Position numbers and translations under genes: made by a program. From contig JAIPJS010000006.1 of the NCBI GenBank assembly GCA_021734025.1, positions 124,001-188,000 on the forward strand: DNA of 64,000 bases, written 5' to 3'. Shown piece by piece: positions 22,067 to 31,759 of this stretch. The DNA is from Candidatus Neomarinimicrobiota bacterium (GTDB lineage: Bacteria; Fidelibacterota; JAANXI01). The notes under the pieces were generated by a model, which saw only the letters and a list, made by a program, of their open reading frames with translations, made no database searches and had not been told where the DNA came from. Position 1 is the first letter of the stretch; every line of letters begins with the position of its first letter.

Positions 22067-22342
22067 TTATTTCTCTTCGGCTTCAGCGGCGGCTTCTTCT
22101 TTCTTGGATTCGGACTTCTTTGCCTCGGCCTTTTTCTTGTCATCCTTCTCTCCGTACCGGGCGCGGAACTTATCGATACGGCCGGCGGAGTCGATCATCT
22201 TCTGTTTCCCGGTAAAAAACGGATGGCACTCCGAACAGAGTTCCACCTTCATATCTCCGGATGCCGACCGGGTCTGAAAGGTGTTCCCGCACGAACATGT
22301 AACAGTCACCATCTCGTAATCCGGATGAATTCCTTTTTTCAT
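22067..22342 (-). CDS. rpmE: Ribosomal protein L31
   Basis: 91 residues, starting [20 protein letters not shown]. Two Cys pairs (CSC and CSEC) make it the zinc-binding C+ form. The core ends after KFRARYG; an unusual extension of about 25 residues of Lys/Glu/Ala follows. It lies 24 nt after the aspartate aminotransferase gene and 31 nt before DUF1385. Confidence 0.96.
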   Translation of the reverse strand: MKKGIHPDYEMVTVTCSCGNTFQTRSASGDMKVELCSECHPFFTGKQKMIDSAGRIDKFRARYGEKDDKKKAEAKKSESKKEEAAAEAEEK

Positions 22343-22366
22343 AACCTCTACTCCTTCATTCTTTGC

Positions 22367-23554
22367 TTAATTCAGTTTTTCCAATGCAGCCTCAATACGA
22401 TCCAGACCGCGTTCAAGTTCCTCCAATGATGTGGCATAGCTGATACGTACATTTTCATCGGCACCAAATGCGCCACCGGGTACAACTGCTACGTGCGCCT
22501 CGTCCAACAGAAAATTTGCCATGTCCAAAGAACTATTCACTGTGTTGTCGTTGTACGATTTTCCAAAATAACCACCAATATTCGGAAAGACATAAAACGC
22601 GCCCTCAGGTTTAACGCACGTCATGTTCGGGATATTTTCTATTCGACCAATGATGTAATCCCGGCGCTCCAAATACTGGCTCCGAAACTCTTCCAGGAAG
22701 CTCTGTTCCCCGGTCAATCCCTCCAGTGCCGCGTACTGTGCGATGGAGTTTGCATGGGAGGAACTCTGGCTTTGGATTGTAGCCATGTTCTTAATCAACG
22801 TCTCATTCCCGGCGGCGTAGCCCACCCGCCAGCCGGTCATCGCGTAAGTTTTCGACATGGACTGAACAGTAATAATCAGCTCCGCGCTCTCCTCATATTT
22901 CGCCGGCGAAACTGCCTCCCTTCCAAAGGTAATCCGCTCATAACATTCATCGGAAATCAGATACAGGTCATTTACCAGGCAGAGATCCGTCAATCCACGT
23001 ACGGTTTCCTCGGAATAAACCATTCCTGACGGATTCGTCGGCGAATTTACCAGAATTGCCCGGGTCTTTTCAGTCATCGCTTCCCGGACCTGCTCGATTT
23101 CCGGTTCGAAATTATTAGACTCCTCTGGAGTCACGATCACCGGATTGGCGCCGGTCAGTTTCGCCATCTCCGGGAAAGAAACCCAGTACGGCGAAAAGAT
23201 AATAATTTCGTCTCCGGGACCCAGAATTGACATCATCGTATTAAACAGTACATGCTTAGCGCCATTGGAGACAATCACCTGATTCGGGCTATACTGCAAC
23301 CCGTTATCGCGTTTCAGTTTATCGCAAATCGCCTCCCGAAGCGGGTCAATTCCGACGTTTTTAGTATATCGAGTGTGCCCTGCATCCAGGGCCCGTTTGG
23401 CCGCTTCTCTGATATGCTTCGGCGTGTCAAAATCCGGCTCGCCAGCGCCCAGGTCCACGACGTCAACTCCCTGGTTCCGCAGGGTGGTGGCTTTATCTTT
23501 CATTGCCATCGTCATTGATGGCTGAATTCGTTCTATTCTATCGGCAAATCTCAT
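22367..23554 (-). CDS. Aspartate aminotransferase (class I, PLP)
   Basis: 395-residue fold-type I aminotransferase of the thermophilic AspAT (Ib) subgroup. The PLP Lys sits in SMSKTYAMTGWRVGYAAG; other hallmarks are DLGAGEPDFDTP, NSPTNPSG and the substrate-carboxylate Arg in VRISYA. It interconverts aspartate and oxaloacetate; Ib enzymes may also accept prephenate. It leads the rpmE-DUF1385-prfA unit. Confidence 0.93.
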   Translation of the reverse strand: MRFADRIERIQPSMTMAMKDKATTLRNQGVDVVDLGAGEPDFDTPKHIREAAKRALDAGHTRYTKNVGIDPLREAICDKLKRDNGLQYSPNQVIVSNGAKHVLFNTMMSILGPGDEIIIFSPYWVSFPEMAKLTGANPVIVTPEESNNFEPEIEQVREAMTEKTRAILVNSPTNPSGMVYSEETVRGLTDLCLVNDLYLISDECYERITFGREAVSPAKYEESAELIITVQSMSKTYAMTGWRVGYAAGNETLIKNMATIQSQSSSHANSIAQYAALEGLTGEQSFLEEFRSQYLERRDYIIGRIENIPNMTCVKPEGAFYVFPNIGGYFGKSYNDNTVNSSLDMANFLLDEAHVAVVPGGAFGADENVRISYATSLEELERGLDRIEAALEKLN

Positions 23555-23633
23555 ATGGTTTTATTCCGTTTTTATTTAGCTTGCGTAAGTTCGTTTGAGC
23601 TTGGTTGAATATCAAGTGACAATACGAAACAGC

Positions 23634-24002
23634 CCTTTTGTCCTGATGCAAAAGGTCAAAAATGCAAAGTTATTCGTTGTTTGGGTTGGCCTTGTTTTCA
23701 ATTTTGGGCACCGCGGTGGCGAGTGAAGAACAGCCAGAACCAGCTGTCTGAGAGAATGAAATGACTGAGTTTTGGCCCTGAGTGAGCCACATCAGCGGAC
23801 AAAATTGAAAACACTGCCTTGATTTTTTGTCTCCTTTTGTATCAAGACAAAAGGAGAGATATTAAAGGAGAAAATTGAGGCTTGGAAAAGCAATTAAGAT
23901 TGGATTATTCGTAATATCCAGAATGCCCTTCCTTCTTTGTCAAGGCAATGGATGATAAGCAGCAGAAAGTTTTTCTCTTTGCACTTTTTTTAAAAAAAGT
24001 GC
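23634..24002. repeat. Structured intergenic region with nested hairpins
   Basis: This is the main content of the 547-nt gap between the aminotransferase gene and rho. I see CCTTTTG/CAAAAGG at 23634-23655, an exact 13-bp inverted repeat GTTTTCAATTTTG (23694) and CAAAATTGAAAAC (23800), CCTTTTGT/ACAAAAGG around 23830-23855, and a perfect 22-bp palindrome with arms GCACTTTTTTT (23981-24002). No reading frame of note. It could be a repeat element or a structured RNA; neither tmRNA nor RNase P signatures are present. Confidence 0.5.
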
Positions 24003-24101
24003 CAAAAAATCCGGCTATAAAAACTGGTTTGATAACGTTAACAGTTCGCTCCAGGTGAGACCCAAGGTATTAGAGAAATCCAATCTGATAAACCGGTATG
24101 C

Positions 24102-25367
24102 CTACTGATTCATCGACCGAAGGAACTCGTCGTTGTCCTTGGTGCCCTTCATCTTGTCCAGCAGGAATTCCATGGATTCCACCACAGACATCTTCTGGAG
24201 GAATTTCCGGAGGATCCAGACGCGTGCCAGTTCGGTCTCGCTGAGGAGGAGTTCCTCGCGGCGGGTACCCGTCCGGTTAATATCAATGGCTGGGAAGGTT
24301 CTCCGGTCGCTGAGTTCGCGGTCCAGGACCAGCTCCATATTACCGGTGCCCTTGAACTCTTCAAAAATTACGTCATCCATCCGGCTACCGGTATCGATAA
24401 GTGCGGTAGCTATAATTGTCAGACTACCACCCTCTTCCACATTTCGGGCGGCACCGAAAAAGCGCTTCGGTTTGTGCAGGGCGTTGGAATCCAGACCACC
24501 GGAGAGAATCCGGCCTGAGTGCGGAATTATGGCGTTGTGTGCTCGCGCAAGCCTGGTAATACTGTCCAGTAGAATCACCACGTCCTCACCAAACTCCACC
24601 ATCCGCTTGGCCTTTTCCAGGATCATATTGGCTACCTGGACGTGCCGTTCCGGCGGTTCGTCGAAGGTCGAGCTGACGACCTCCGCGTCTACCGAGCGCT
24701 GCATATCGGTGACCTCCTCCGGCCGCTCATCGATGAGCAGTACAATCAGCGTTGAGTCCGGATGGTTCGCAATTACAGCATTCGCCAGTTTTTGGAGTAA
24801 AATGGTTTTACCGGTCTTCGGCTGGGCAACGATGAGACCACGCTGGCCTTTTCCAATGGGTGAAATCAGGTCCACGATTCTGGTGGAGTAATCATTGGGA
24901 TCGTGCTCTAGTTGAAACCGTTCTTCCGGATAGAGCGGCGTCAGATTGTCGAACATCATGACGTTTTTAATCTCGTCCGGGCGCTTAAAGTTGACTGCCT
25001 CTACCCTGAGAAGTGCAAAAAAGCGCTCATCTTCCTTGGGGGGACGAATCTGTCCGGACACTACATGCCCGGTTTGCAGCCCAAACCGTTTTATCTGCGA
25101 CGGAGAGATGTAGATATCGTCCGGCCCCGGCGTATAATTGTAATCCGGTGACCGCAGGAATCCGTATCCGTCTTCCAGAATTTCCAGAACCCCCTTGGAA
25201 AATATCAGGCCCTCCTGTTCCGCCTGAGCTTCCAGAATCCGAAAAATAAGATTCTGCTTTTTCAATCCCGAATAACCGGGGATCTGCAGGTCCTGAGCCA
25301 TTTTGGTCAGTTCCTTGATATTCATCGACTGCAGATCGTTAATATCTAATCGCTCTGTCGCACTCAT
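24102..25367 (-). CDS. rho: Transcription termination factor Rho
   Basis: Hexameric RNA helicase, 421 residues with no large N-terminal insert. The N-terminal Rho-N helix domain ([15 protein letters not shown]) is followed by an OB/cold-shock RNA-binding domain ([12 protein letters not shown]), the P-loop AQPKTGKT near residue 186, the Walker [17 protein letters not shown], the Q-loop region [21 protein letters not shown] and the R-loop. Stands apart from folC by 145 nt. Confidence 0.97.
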   Translation of the reverse strand: MSATERLDINDLQSMNIKELTKMAQDLQIPGYSGLKKQNLIFRILEAQAEQEGLIFSKGVLEILEDGYGFLRSPDYNYTPGPDDIYISPSQIKRFGLQTGHVVSGQIRPPKEDERFFALLRVEAVNFKRPDEIKNVMMFDNLTPLYPEERFQLEHDPNDYSTRIVDLISPIGKGQRGLIVAQPKTGKTILLQKLANAVIANHPDSTLIVLLIDERPEEVTDMQRSVDAEVVSSTFDEPPERHVQVANMILEKAKRMVEFGEDVVILLDSITRLARAHNAIIPHSGRILSGGLDSNALHKPKRFFGAARNVEEGGSLTIIATALIDTGSRMDDVIFEEFKGTGNMELVLDRELSDRRTFPAIDINRTGTRREELLLSETELARVWILRKFLQKMSVVESMEFLLDKMKGTKDNDEFLRSMNQ

Positions 25368-25512
25368 AATGTTTGCCGCCGTTTTGTGTTAATTATTTGT
25401 ATTGTTTTAGAAGGTTCTTCGTAAAAGTGATGGTTGGTGAGTCCCGCTTACAATTCTATCGTTTTGTACACGTTAACCGGATGCTTAGTGCAGTGAATTT
25501 AATACACCACGT

Positions 25513-26784
25513 TTATGAGTCAAGGGAAAAATTAAAAACCCGGTATACAGATTCTGCAATATAATGACTCCCGGCAATCACACCAATATCTTCCGCGGAG
25601 CAATCATCGCGGAAATGTTGCACTGCCTCGCAATTGCGGCCATAATTGATTACCTCGTGTTCCGGCAGCGCTTCCCGCCAATAGTCTTCCGGATGCATCG
25701 GCATTGTATCAATCGTCATGATTCCCACCGGATTTTCTTTGGGAATAATAGTATTAAAGTCAGAGATATCCTTCAATTCACTGAGACTCATTAAAAAGCG
25801 AAAATTCGAATTCGGATGCAGAATGCGCAGGTTTGTAAGTAACTGGTTCATACCGTCATAATTATGCGCTACGTCATAATACATCCGCGGGGATTCGCTC
25901 ACCTGCTGCATCCGCCCGGGGATAGTTACGCACTCGAGGGCCTCTTTTTGTTTTTCCCAGGGAAGGTAAAAACGGTCTTGTGCCTTCAGCGCTGTCAGAG
26001 CGATTGCCGCATTCACCGCAGCCTGCCGGCCAATTAGCGCGAGACAGATTTTCTCGGTCTGTCCATCTCGGGTAATAGTAAATTCAGTCTCCCCCCTATT
26101 CGAGATTTGGATAATTCCCGGATCTAATTCATCCATCACTTTCCAAAGAGGCGCTTCGAGTTCCGAAGCCCTTTTCACGATAACCTGTTCGGCTTCTGGT
26201 GCGATATCGCCGATCACGCATGGAACTTTTGCCTTGATGATACCCGCCTTTTCCCCTGCAATCTCTGGCAATGTGCTCCCCAACTGTTCTGTATGCTCCA
26301 GCCCGATGGACGTAATCACCGACACCAGCGGCGTCACGATATTCGTGGCGTCCAACCGTCCCCCGAGCCCGGTTTCCAACACCGCCACATCGACATTTTG
26401 ACGCCGAAAATAATCCATGGCAAGGAGGGTGGTGGTTTCGAAGTAAGTCAGATTGTTCTCGTCGATGAAGTCCCGCCATTTACGCACAAACGCCACGATA
26501 TTTTTATCCGGGATTGCCGTGCCGTTAATGCGAATCCGTTCGTTAAATCTGATTAGGTGGGGGGAAGTATAAAGCCCAACGGAATTGCCGCCGGCCTGGA
26601 GCATTGCAGCGAGGAAATGAGCCACGGATCCCTTACCGTTTGTCCCTGCAATATGAAACGAGGGATACGATCGATCCGGAAAATCGAGCACTTCCTGAAA
26701 CCGGAGCACCCGATCCAAATTTAGTTTAATCCCGCGATTCTTCAGGTTATACAGATATCGGAGTGTGTCCTGATAGTTTGTCAT
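25513..26784 (-). CDS. folC: Dihydrofolate/folylpolyglutamate synthase
   Basis: ATP-dependent Mur-ligase-like enzyme adding glutamate to (dihydro)folate. 423 residues with the P-loop GTNGKGS, the folate loop YTSPHLIRFNERI, GLGGRLDATNIV and the C-terminal ligase domain HNYDGMNQLL. Its ATG shares a base with the murI stop (TGATG), tying it to the cell-wall genes upstream. Confidence 0.94.
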   Translation of the reverse strand: MTNYQDTLRYLYNLKNRGIKLNLDRVLRFQEVLDFPDRSYPSFHIAGTNGKGSVAHFLAAMLQAGGNSVGLYTSPHLIRFNERIRINGTAIPDKNIVAFVRKWRDFIDENNLTYFETTTLLAMDYFRRQNVDVAVLETGLGGRLDATNIVTPLVSVITSIGLEHTEQLGSTLPEIAGEKAGIIKAKVPCVIGDIAPEAEQVIVKRASELEAPLWKVMDELDPGIIQISNRGETEFTITRDGQTEKICLALIGRQAAVNAAIALTALKAQDRFYLPWEKQKEALECVTIPGRMQQVSESPRMYYDVAHNYDGMNQLLTNLRILHPNSNFRFLMSLSELKDISDFNTIIPKENPVGIMTIDTMPMHPEDYWREALPEHEVINYGRNCEAVQHFRDDCSAEDIGVIAGSHYIAESVYRVFNFSLDS

Positions 26785-27632
26785 CAGGCGATTTTAATCC
26801 GTGGCGCGGACTGAATTTCGTCGTGGGTCCATGGGCGGTCCACGTCAAAATAGCGCACATTTTCCATGGGACGCCCCAAGAAACGAGCACCGATTTCCGC
26901 AAAGCGCTCCGGCGTATCACTGACGTAATATTTATACTTATTTTCGGGAGGCACTGCAGATTCAACAACGTCCTGGAGGGCGTTAGCTGCCGCCACCCCG
27001 CTATCAATGATATGGATTTTATCAGGTAAAATTTTCTTCAGTGTGTTGATAAGCAGCGGGTAGTGCGTACAGCCTAATATCAGCGTATCGATTTTCTCTT
27101 CAATCAGCGGGTCCAGGTATTCCCTGGCAGTCATTTCCGCCACCGGATGGTCCTCCCAGCCCTCCTCAACCAATGGCACAAAGAGCGGACACGCTTTCAC
27201 GAAAACTTCAAGGCTGGTGTCCAAAGATGTTAACGCAGTTTTGTATACACTGGAACGAATTGTGGAGTTTGTCCCAATCACACCAATCCGTCCGGTTGAG
27301 GTTGCTTTCAGCGCTGCACGCGCGCCCGGTTCCACCATCCCATAGATTGGGATGTCGTACTCGGTCTTCAGCGTCGGGACCGCCGTGGCCGAGGCTGTAT
27401 TACACGCCACCATGATGGCCTGCACATTTTGTGCAATCAGGAATTCTACAATTTGGCGTGAAAAGCGCGTGACTGTTTTGGGGCTTTTTGTGCCGTACGG
27501 CACGCGTGCCGTATCACCGTAGTACAGAATGGGCAAATCAGGAAAAACCTGCTGAATCCTGCGAACAACGGTCAGTCCGCCGAGTCCTGAATCAAAAATG
27601 CCGAGGGGAGCGTGTCCCGATGAAATACTCAC
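26784..27632 (-). CDS. murI: Glutamate racemase
   Basis: Makes D-glutamate for peptidoglycan. 282 residues; catalytic cysteines in VACNTASATAVP and LGCTHYPLL, plus the N-terminal FDSGLGGLTVV and YYGDTARVPYG. It overlaps the amidase gene upstream by 4 nt and folC downstream by 1 nt, a tightly coupled cell-wall unit. Confidence 0.96.
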   Translation of the reverse strand: MSISSGHAPLGIFDSGLGGLTVVRRIQQVFPDLPILYYGDTARVPYGTKSPKTVTRFSRQIVEFLIAQNVQAIMVACNTASATAVPTLKTEYDIPIYGMVEPGARAALKATSTGRIGVIGTNSTIRSSVYKTALTSLDTSLEVFVKACPLFVPLVEEGWEDHPVAEMTAREYLDPLIEEKIDTLILGCTHYPLLINTLKKILPDKIHIIDSGVAAANALQDVVESAVPPENKYKYYVSDTPERFAEIGARFLGRPMENVRYFDVDRPWTHDEIQSAPRIKIA

Positions 27633-29125
27633 AGAGATGCTTGTTCCGTAATCTGTTGATCGTACTTTGTTTTGAAATCCCGGATGCCTTCGTAGATGCC
27701 GTTGGCGATTTTCTGGCGATACTCGGACCAGCCGAGGTTTTTCCCTTCTCTGGGATTCGTGAGAAAACCAATTTCCACCAAAATATTCGGCATAGATGCA
27801 CCCACGAGCACATAAAATCCGGCCTGTTTCACGCCACGGTTTTTGCTGGGCACTATTTGGTTCAGGCCTTGCTGTACCAGGCTGGCGAAATCTTCGCTTT
27901 CCTTCATAAATGCACTTTGCGCCATGGTCGCAAGGATAAGCTGCTCGTTTTCGTACTGTTCGTATATTTCGGTGGATTCCTCAAACCGGATTACGGCGTT
28001 TTCCCGCTCCGCCACATCGATAGCATCCTGGGTTTTTCCGGGCCGGAGTAAATATGTCTCAAATCCGCGAACATTTTTATTTCCGTTGGAGTTGGCGTGA
28101 ACGCTCACAAACAGTTTTCCGTTCTTCTCGTTGGCAATCTTCGCCCGCTCGCGCAACGGGATAAATTTATCGGTTTTCCTGGTATAGATTACTTCCACAT
28201 CCGGCAGATTCTTTTCAATGAGCTTGCCAACACGCTTAGTCACATCCAGAACGACATGCTTCTCGTACATGCCGCCATGCCCGATAGCGCCCGGATCCTT
28301 ACCGCCGTGTCCGGCATCCAGTACTATTCGATCCAGTTTCCACCGGTTTCTGGCCTCATTTAGCTCCACGGAACCGTTAAACGATGGCTTCCGTAGACTG
28401 ATCACGATTTCTCTGGGATTGGAATTCTGATAGATTTCATAATCCTTAATTTTTTCCCGCAGCCGGAATGAGAACTGCACCGACCCGTCCATCTGAATCG
28501 GAACGATTTTCCGGATTACACCGCCGGGTGCTGCACCTGCCAGCTCCTGCTCATTGATATACCCGCCGGCAACTGTTAGGTAAAACCAGCCTGCATTACC
28601 TTGCCAGGCCTTATATTCAGTCTCGCGAAATGTCCGGGTAACCGGAAACCGAATTAAGGTCCCGTTCTTTTTCTCTTCGACAATGAGGTTCGTAATGTTC
28701 ACCGGTTCATAGTTGACCTGTAACTCCGGTACCGATGCCTCATATCGCATGGTAAATCCGAGATGTGGCTGGATAATATCCACAAAAGAAGCGACCGGAA
28801 TGAGCAAATCATCCTTCGAGGGCAAGACTTCGGTGGGAAGATGATATATCTCCGAATTAATCATAATATATGAACTATACGCCGAAAATTTGAGGCGCTG
28901 ATCCGGCAGATAAAGGATCATTTTCTGGGACTGGGCGTTGAAATAGGTCTTGACCTTGAAGATATCGGCAAACCGGGAGGCGGACAGATAATTCATCCCG
29001 TTCAGATTGCGGAACTCGGTCACCGTCTGCGCGGGAGCCTGCTGCTGGGCACAGAGATTCGGCGCCCCTAACAGGAGCGTAAAGACCACACCAGAACCGA
29101 TGACTTGAAGTAGTTTCTTAAGCAT
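27629..29125 (-). CDS. N-acetylmuramoyl-L-alanine amidase (Amidase_3)
   Basis: 498 residues with a signal peptide (to about residue 25). A middle region of about 220 residues (FRNLNGMNYLSASRFADIF onward) resembles the copper-amine-oxidase N-domain/AMIN-type wall-binding modules. The C-terminal zinc amidase has DAGHGGKDPGA (His ligand), the Glu ligand region near MYEKHVV, and FVSVHANS (second His). It cleaves the lactyl-amide bond between MurNAc and the stem peptide in the periplasm, as in cell separation. Confidence 0.92.
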   Translation of the reverse strand: MLKKLLQVIGSGVVFTLLLGAPNLCAQQQAPAQTVTEFRNLNGMNYLSASRFADIFKVKTYFNAQSQKMILYLPDQRLKFSAYSSYIMINSEIYHLPTEVLPSKDDLLIPVASFVDIIQPHLGFTMRYEASVPELQVNYEPVNITNLIVEEKKNGTLIRFPVTRTFRETEYKAWQGNAGWFYLTVAGGYINEQELAGAAPGGVIRKIVPIQMDGSVQFSFRLREKIKDYEIYQNSNPREIVISLRKPSFNGSVELNEARNRWKLDRIVLDAGHGGKDPGAIGHGGMYEKHVVLDVTKRVGKLIEKNLPDVEVIYTRKTDKFIPLRERAKIANEKNGKLFVSVHANSNGNKNVRGFETYLLRPGKTQDAIDVAERENAVIRFEESTEIYEQYENEQLILATMAQSAFMKESEDFASLVQQGLNQIVPSKNRGVKQAGFYVLVGASMPNILVEIGFLTNPREGKNLGWSEYRQKIANGIYEGIRDFKTKYDQQITEQASL

Positions 29126-29161
29126 ATCCGATAAGTTGCTATGAATATATGCCCTACAGTA

Positions 29162-31015
29162 TTAGAAAGCAATATCCATTTGTACGGCAAGGACGGAGTA
29201 TAATATTGACCTTTCCTCTTGGCGTTGCAAATGAAAAATGGTTATTTCGGCTTGATCAGACATTTGTATTCGCAATTGATGGCCAAACAGAAGCCCTGAA
29301 CCGGTCTGTCGCATCAATTGCATAGTACCGTACACCGGCATCACGAAATAGTATGTAGACGCCTCACTGTCCGCAACATTATACGGGACTAAAAATACCT
29401 GATAGCGGTTCCGTTTTCGCCAAGGGAAGGTCAGACGATACGCCCATTGTGAGCCAGTAATTTGGCGTTCAGAATAGTCCGTAACAATATAATCCGTCTT
29501 CACAGTGATGGTTCTCCCGGATTCCCAGCGATACCGCCACTCGGCACGGTAATGCCTTTTCTCACGCAACAAATTGGTGATGTGTACAACGCCATTCGCC
29601 GATTGGGTGAAAGGGATTTCCTTCGATTCGGTTTTGATATAGCCGGTAATAAGCATCCGTGATCGCGGCCGCCAGTCGCAACGCAGTAACCACTCGGTCC
29701 CTGAGCCCGGTGGATTTGATGTTCCTTCAATTTCATGAAAGGCGTCAAAATACCAGTACCAGCGGGTGTCGCCCAGCTTCGATTCCATTCCAATATACCA
29801 GCCCTCTTCATTCGAAGTACCGTGATACTCGCCAAATCCACCGGCATATTCTGCGCGGTAAGTCGGGGCATACCAGCGATGAGCAACCACGAATTCCGCA
29901 AAGGAAATATCCCGACGAAGGGAAGAGAAATGCGCCCGATTATCAGACGCATCTAATGCCGTTTCGTGTTGGAAATTGTCCGTTTGCAGCCAGACACTCC
30001 TTGTTTTATCCCGGCGGATGGGTTTTTCGCTTCTTCTGTCTTGATATGATATTCCCGATCCCTGGAACCCGATTATTCTTCCTTTTGATTTGAACCAGTA
30101 TGCACCGGTCAAGAGTTCTTCACCGACTCGATTTGCACGGAGCGCACTTCTCTCCGTTGTATGGAGTCCGGATTTGGAGAGTACGAGCTGCTGTCCATCC
30201 CACTCCCCGTCTCTCAGGGAATAGGCTCCGGCAACTTGAAAGTGATGATTACCCCAATTTTCCTGTATCGCAACGCCAGTAAAACCAGCCGATTCCAGGC
30301 TGGACTCGTTCACCCGGAGGCGCGTTCCGTTTCGATCGACATTCCCCACCGCGCTGCTTGATTTCGACAATCCCATTGATGTCCCAAAGGCTAGTCCGGA
30401 ACCGTACCCAATCCGGAATCCACCAAGCAGCACTTTATCAAGATATGGTACATTGTGCAACTCAATGCCACCGGCAATTTGATCGGTGATGGACGACTCT
30501 CCCTGATCCCGTTCCAGTACTATGCCGCTAGTATATCGCCCTTTCTGACTCAGACGAAACCGGGTATACGATTGCAAGTCGGCGGGATCAGTCGATTTAC
30601 CCCGCCACCGGATCTCTCCAGCGACCGGTTGCTCCTGCCCGAGAAGTACCAGGTAACGCAAAATTTCCATCACATCTGGCGAGAAGTACTTTTCAACCGA
30701 TTCCCAGGATTCCGGATCGGGCAGCCGACTTCTGATAGTGAGCAGGCTATCCCGCTCTGTGACTGTAAGGAGCGGAATTGTATTGAGTTTCTTCGAATTC
30801 AAATCGGTCCAGTATAGCGGGTGCTCATGGAGATACAAAAATTCATCATGAAGGGCGATGGCCGCCTCTTCAGACTCCATACTCTCCAGCTGGTCCGCAT
30901 ATCTACCGGGCAAATTTCCCTGCCCCGAAGCGTGCGGTAAATTAAAAATCAAGCACAAGCCCAAACCGGTGAGTAAGGGGTAAAGTCTGGTGGGTTTCCA
31001 GCACGTATTGGACAT
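29162..31015 (-). CDS. Predicted outer-membrane barrel with N-terminal helix-hairpin-helix
   Basis: 617 residues. A signal peptide (hydrophobic to about residue 27, cut near ASGQG) is followed by a helical region, LNSKKLNTIPLLTVTERDSL, that looks like an HhH pair. The rest is long alternating beta sequence (GGFRIGYGSGLAFGTSMG, FQVAGAYSLRDGEW) ending in the aromatic QMDIAF expected for an outer-membrane barrel. Similar HhH-plus-barrel proteins are common and uncharacterised in FCB genomes. The start overlaps the preceding gene by 74 nt, with the signal peptide encoded in the overlap. Confidence 0.7.
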   Translation of the reverse strand: MSNTCWKPTRLYPLLTGLGLCLIFNLPHASGQGNLPGRYADQLESMESEEAAIALHDEFLYLHEHPLYWTDLNSKKLNTIPLLTVTERDSLLTIRSRLPDPESWESVEKYFSPDVMEILRYLVLLGQEQPVAGEIRWRGKSTDPADLQSYTRFRLSQKGRYTSGIVLERDQGESSITDQIAGGIELHNVPYLDKVLLGGFRIGYGSGLAFGTSMGLSKSSSAVGNVDRNGTRLRVNESSLESAGFTGVAIQENWGNHHFQVAGAYSLRDGEWDGQQLVLSKSGLHTTERSALRANRVGEELLTGAYWFKSKGRIIGFQGSGISYQDRRSEKPIRRDKTRSVWLQTDNFQHETALDASDNRAHFSSLRRDISFAEFVVAHRWYAPTYRAEYAGGFGEYHGTSNEEGWYIGMESKLGDTRWYWYFDAFHEIEGTSNPPGSGTEWLLRCDWRPRSRMLITGYIKTESKEIPFTQSANGVVHITNLLREKRHYRAEWRYRWESGRTITVKTDYIVTDYSERQITGSQWAYRLTFPWRKRNRYQVFLVPYNVADSEASTYYFVMPVYGTMQLMRQTGSGLLFGHQLRIQMSDQAEITIFHLQRQEERSILYSVLAVQMDIAF

Positions 31016-31745
31016 GAATCCATTTCCAGTGAAGGTTTACGCCCATTTGAAATCTGGATGGCTCAGTAAGGAATTGGGCAGCGGCCTCAATCCATGGAAC
31101 CGGGACATACCCGAAGCCGATTCCAAGCCGGACAGGATATCGCAGGTCATGCCGAAGTGAAATCTGCGCTGAGAACGTTTCCGGCAGCGAGTACCGAAAC
31201 GCAGAGAATATCTGCTGGGGAATTGGCTCGGCACCTTTTCCGATACTTGCTCGGGACAGGTTGGAGTACCCCAGTTCCCATCTCACCTGGTCCGAGACAC
31301 GCCAGGCCGTCCCAATATCTATGGAAAACGCCCCCGCATTACCGTATTTCGGGACCGACAATTGGTACCCGTTGACACTCAATCCGATTGTGCCCTCCTC
31401 GGTCACTGTTCGACTAAAAGCAACAGCATATCGTTGTTCGGAATACCCCGTATTTCCAAAAATAGATGTGCCGCCACCGATTACACCGAGCGACGTTGGA
31501 AAAACGAAGGCACTTCGCCCCATCTGCAGCGCTCGGATCCCAAACAGGTTTGTGTAGGAGGCGGCAACAAGGGGCGAATTAAGCATCCCGAGTTGAGCGG
31601 GATTATCCTCTATTACCCCAGCAACTCCCAGTGCGGGGTTGTTCCAGGGAAGCACCGGGGCCCGTTGGCGCTCGAAGGCGCCTTCAGCCAGGGTTCCCAT
31701 CAGGAACAGACAGACAAGTCCTATCCTCCGGAGATAAAGTCCCAT
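30942..31745 (-). CDS. PorV/UPF0164-like outer-membrane protein
   Basis: 267 residues; signal peptide to about residue 22 (LVCLFLMGTLAEG). The mature start resembles the PorV/PorQ and UPF0164 style (a Gly/Asn-Pro run such as NNPALGVAG, then NPAQLG). Repeated beta strands end in the aromatic HRFGLVLDF terminus of a barrel. In Bacteroidetes such proteins serve type IX secretion, but no Por genes are in the window, so the role here is open. Confidence 0.62.
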   Translation of the reverse strand: MGLYLRRIGLVCLFLMGTLAEGAFERQRAPVLPWNNPALGVAGVIEDNPAQLGMLNSPLVAASYTNLFGIRALQMGRSAFVFPTSLGVIGGGTSIFGNTGYSEQRYAVAFSRTVTEEGTIGLSVNGYQLSVPKYGNAGAFSIDIGTAWRVSDQVRWELGYSNLSRASIGKGAEPIPQQIFSAFRYSLPETFSAQISLRHDLRYPVRLGIGFGYVPVPWIEAAAQFLTEPSRFQMGVNLHWKWIHVQYVLETHQTLPLTHRFGLVLDF

Positions 31746-31759
31746 AATGTTTGCAGCCG

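Noticed and set aside
22036-22143. Longer N-terminus for the DUF1385 protein
   Set aside because: It would overlap rpmE in another frame and give a Lys/Arg-rich tail that mirrors the rpmE extension; ATG 22035 begins the conserved core.
23555-24101. tmRNA, RNase P RNA or 6S RNA in the gap before rho
   Set aside because: No conserved tmRNA ends or resume codons, and no RNase P core or 6S bubble pattern recognised.
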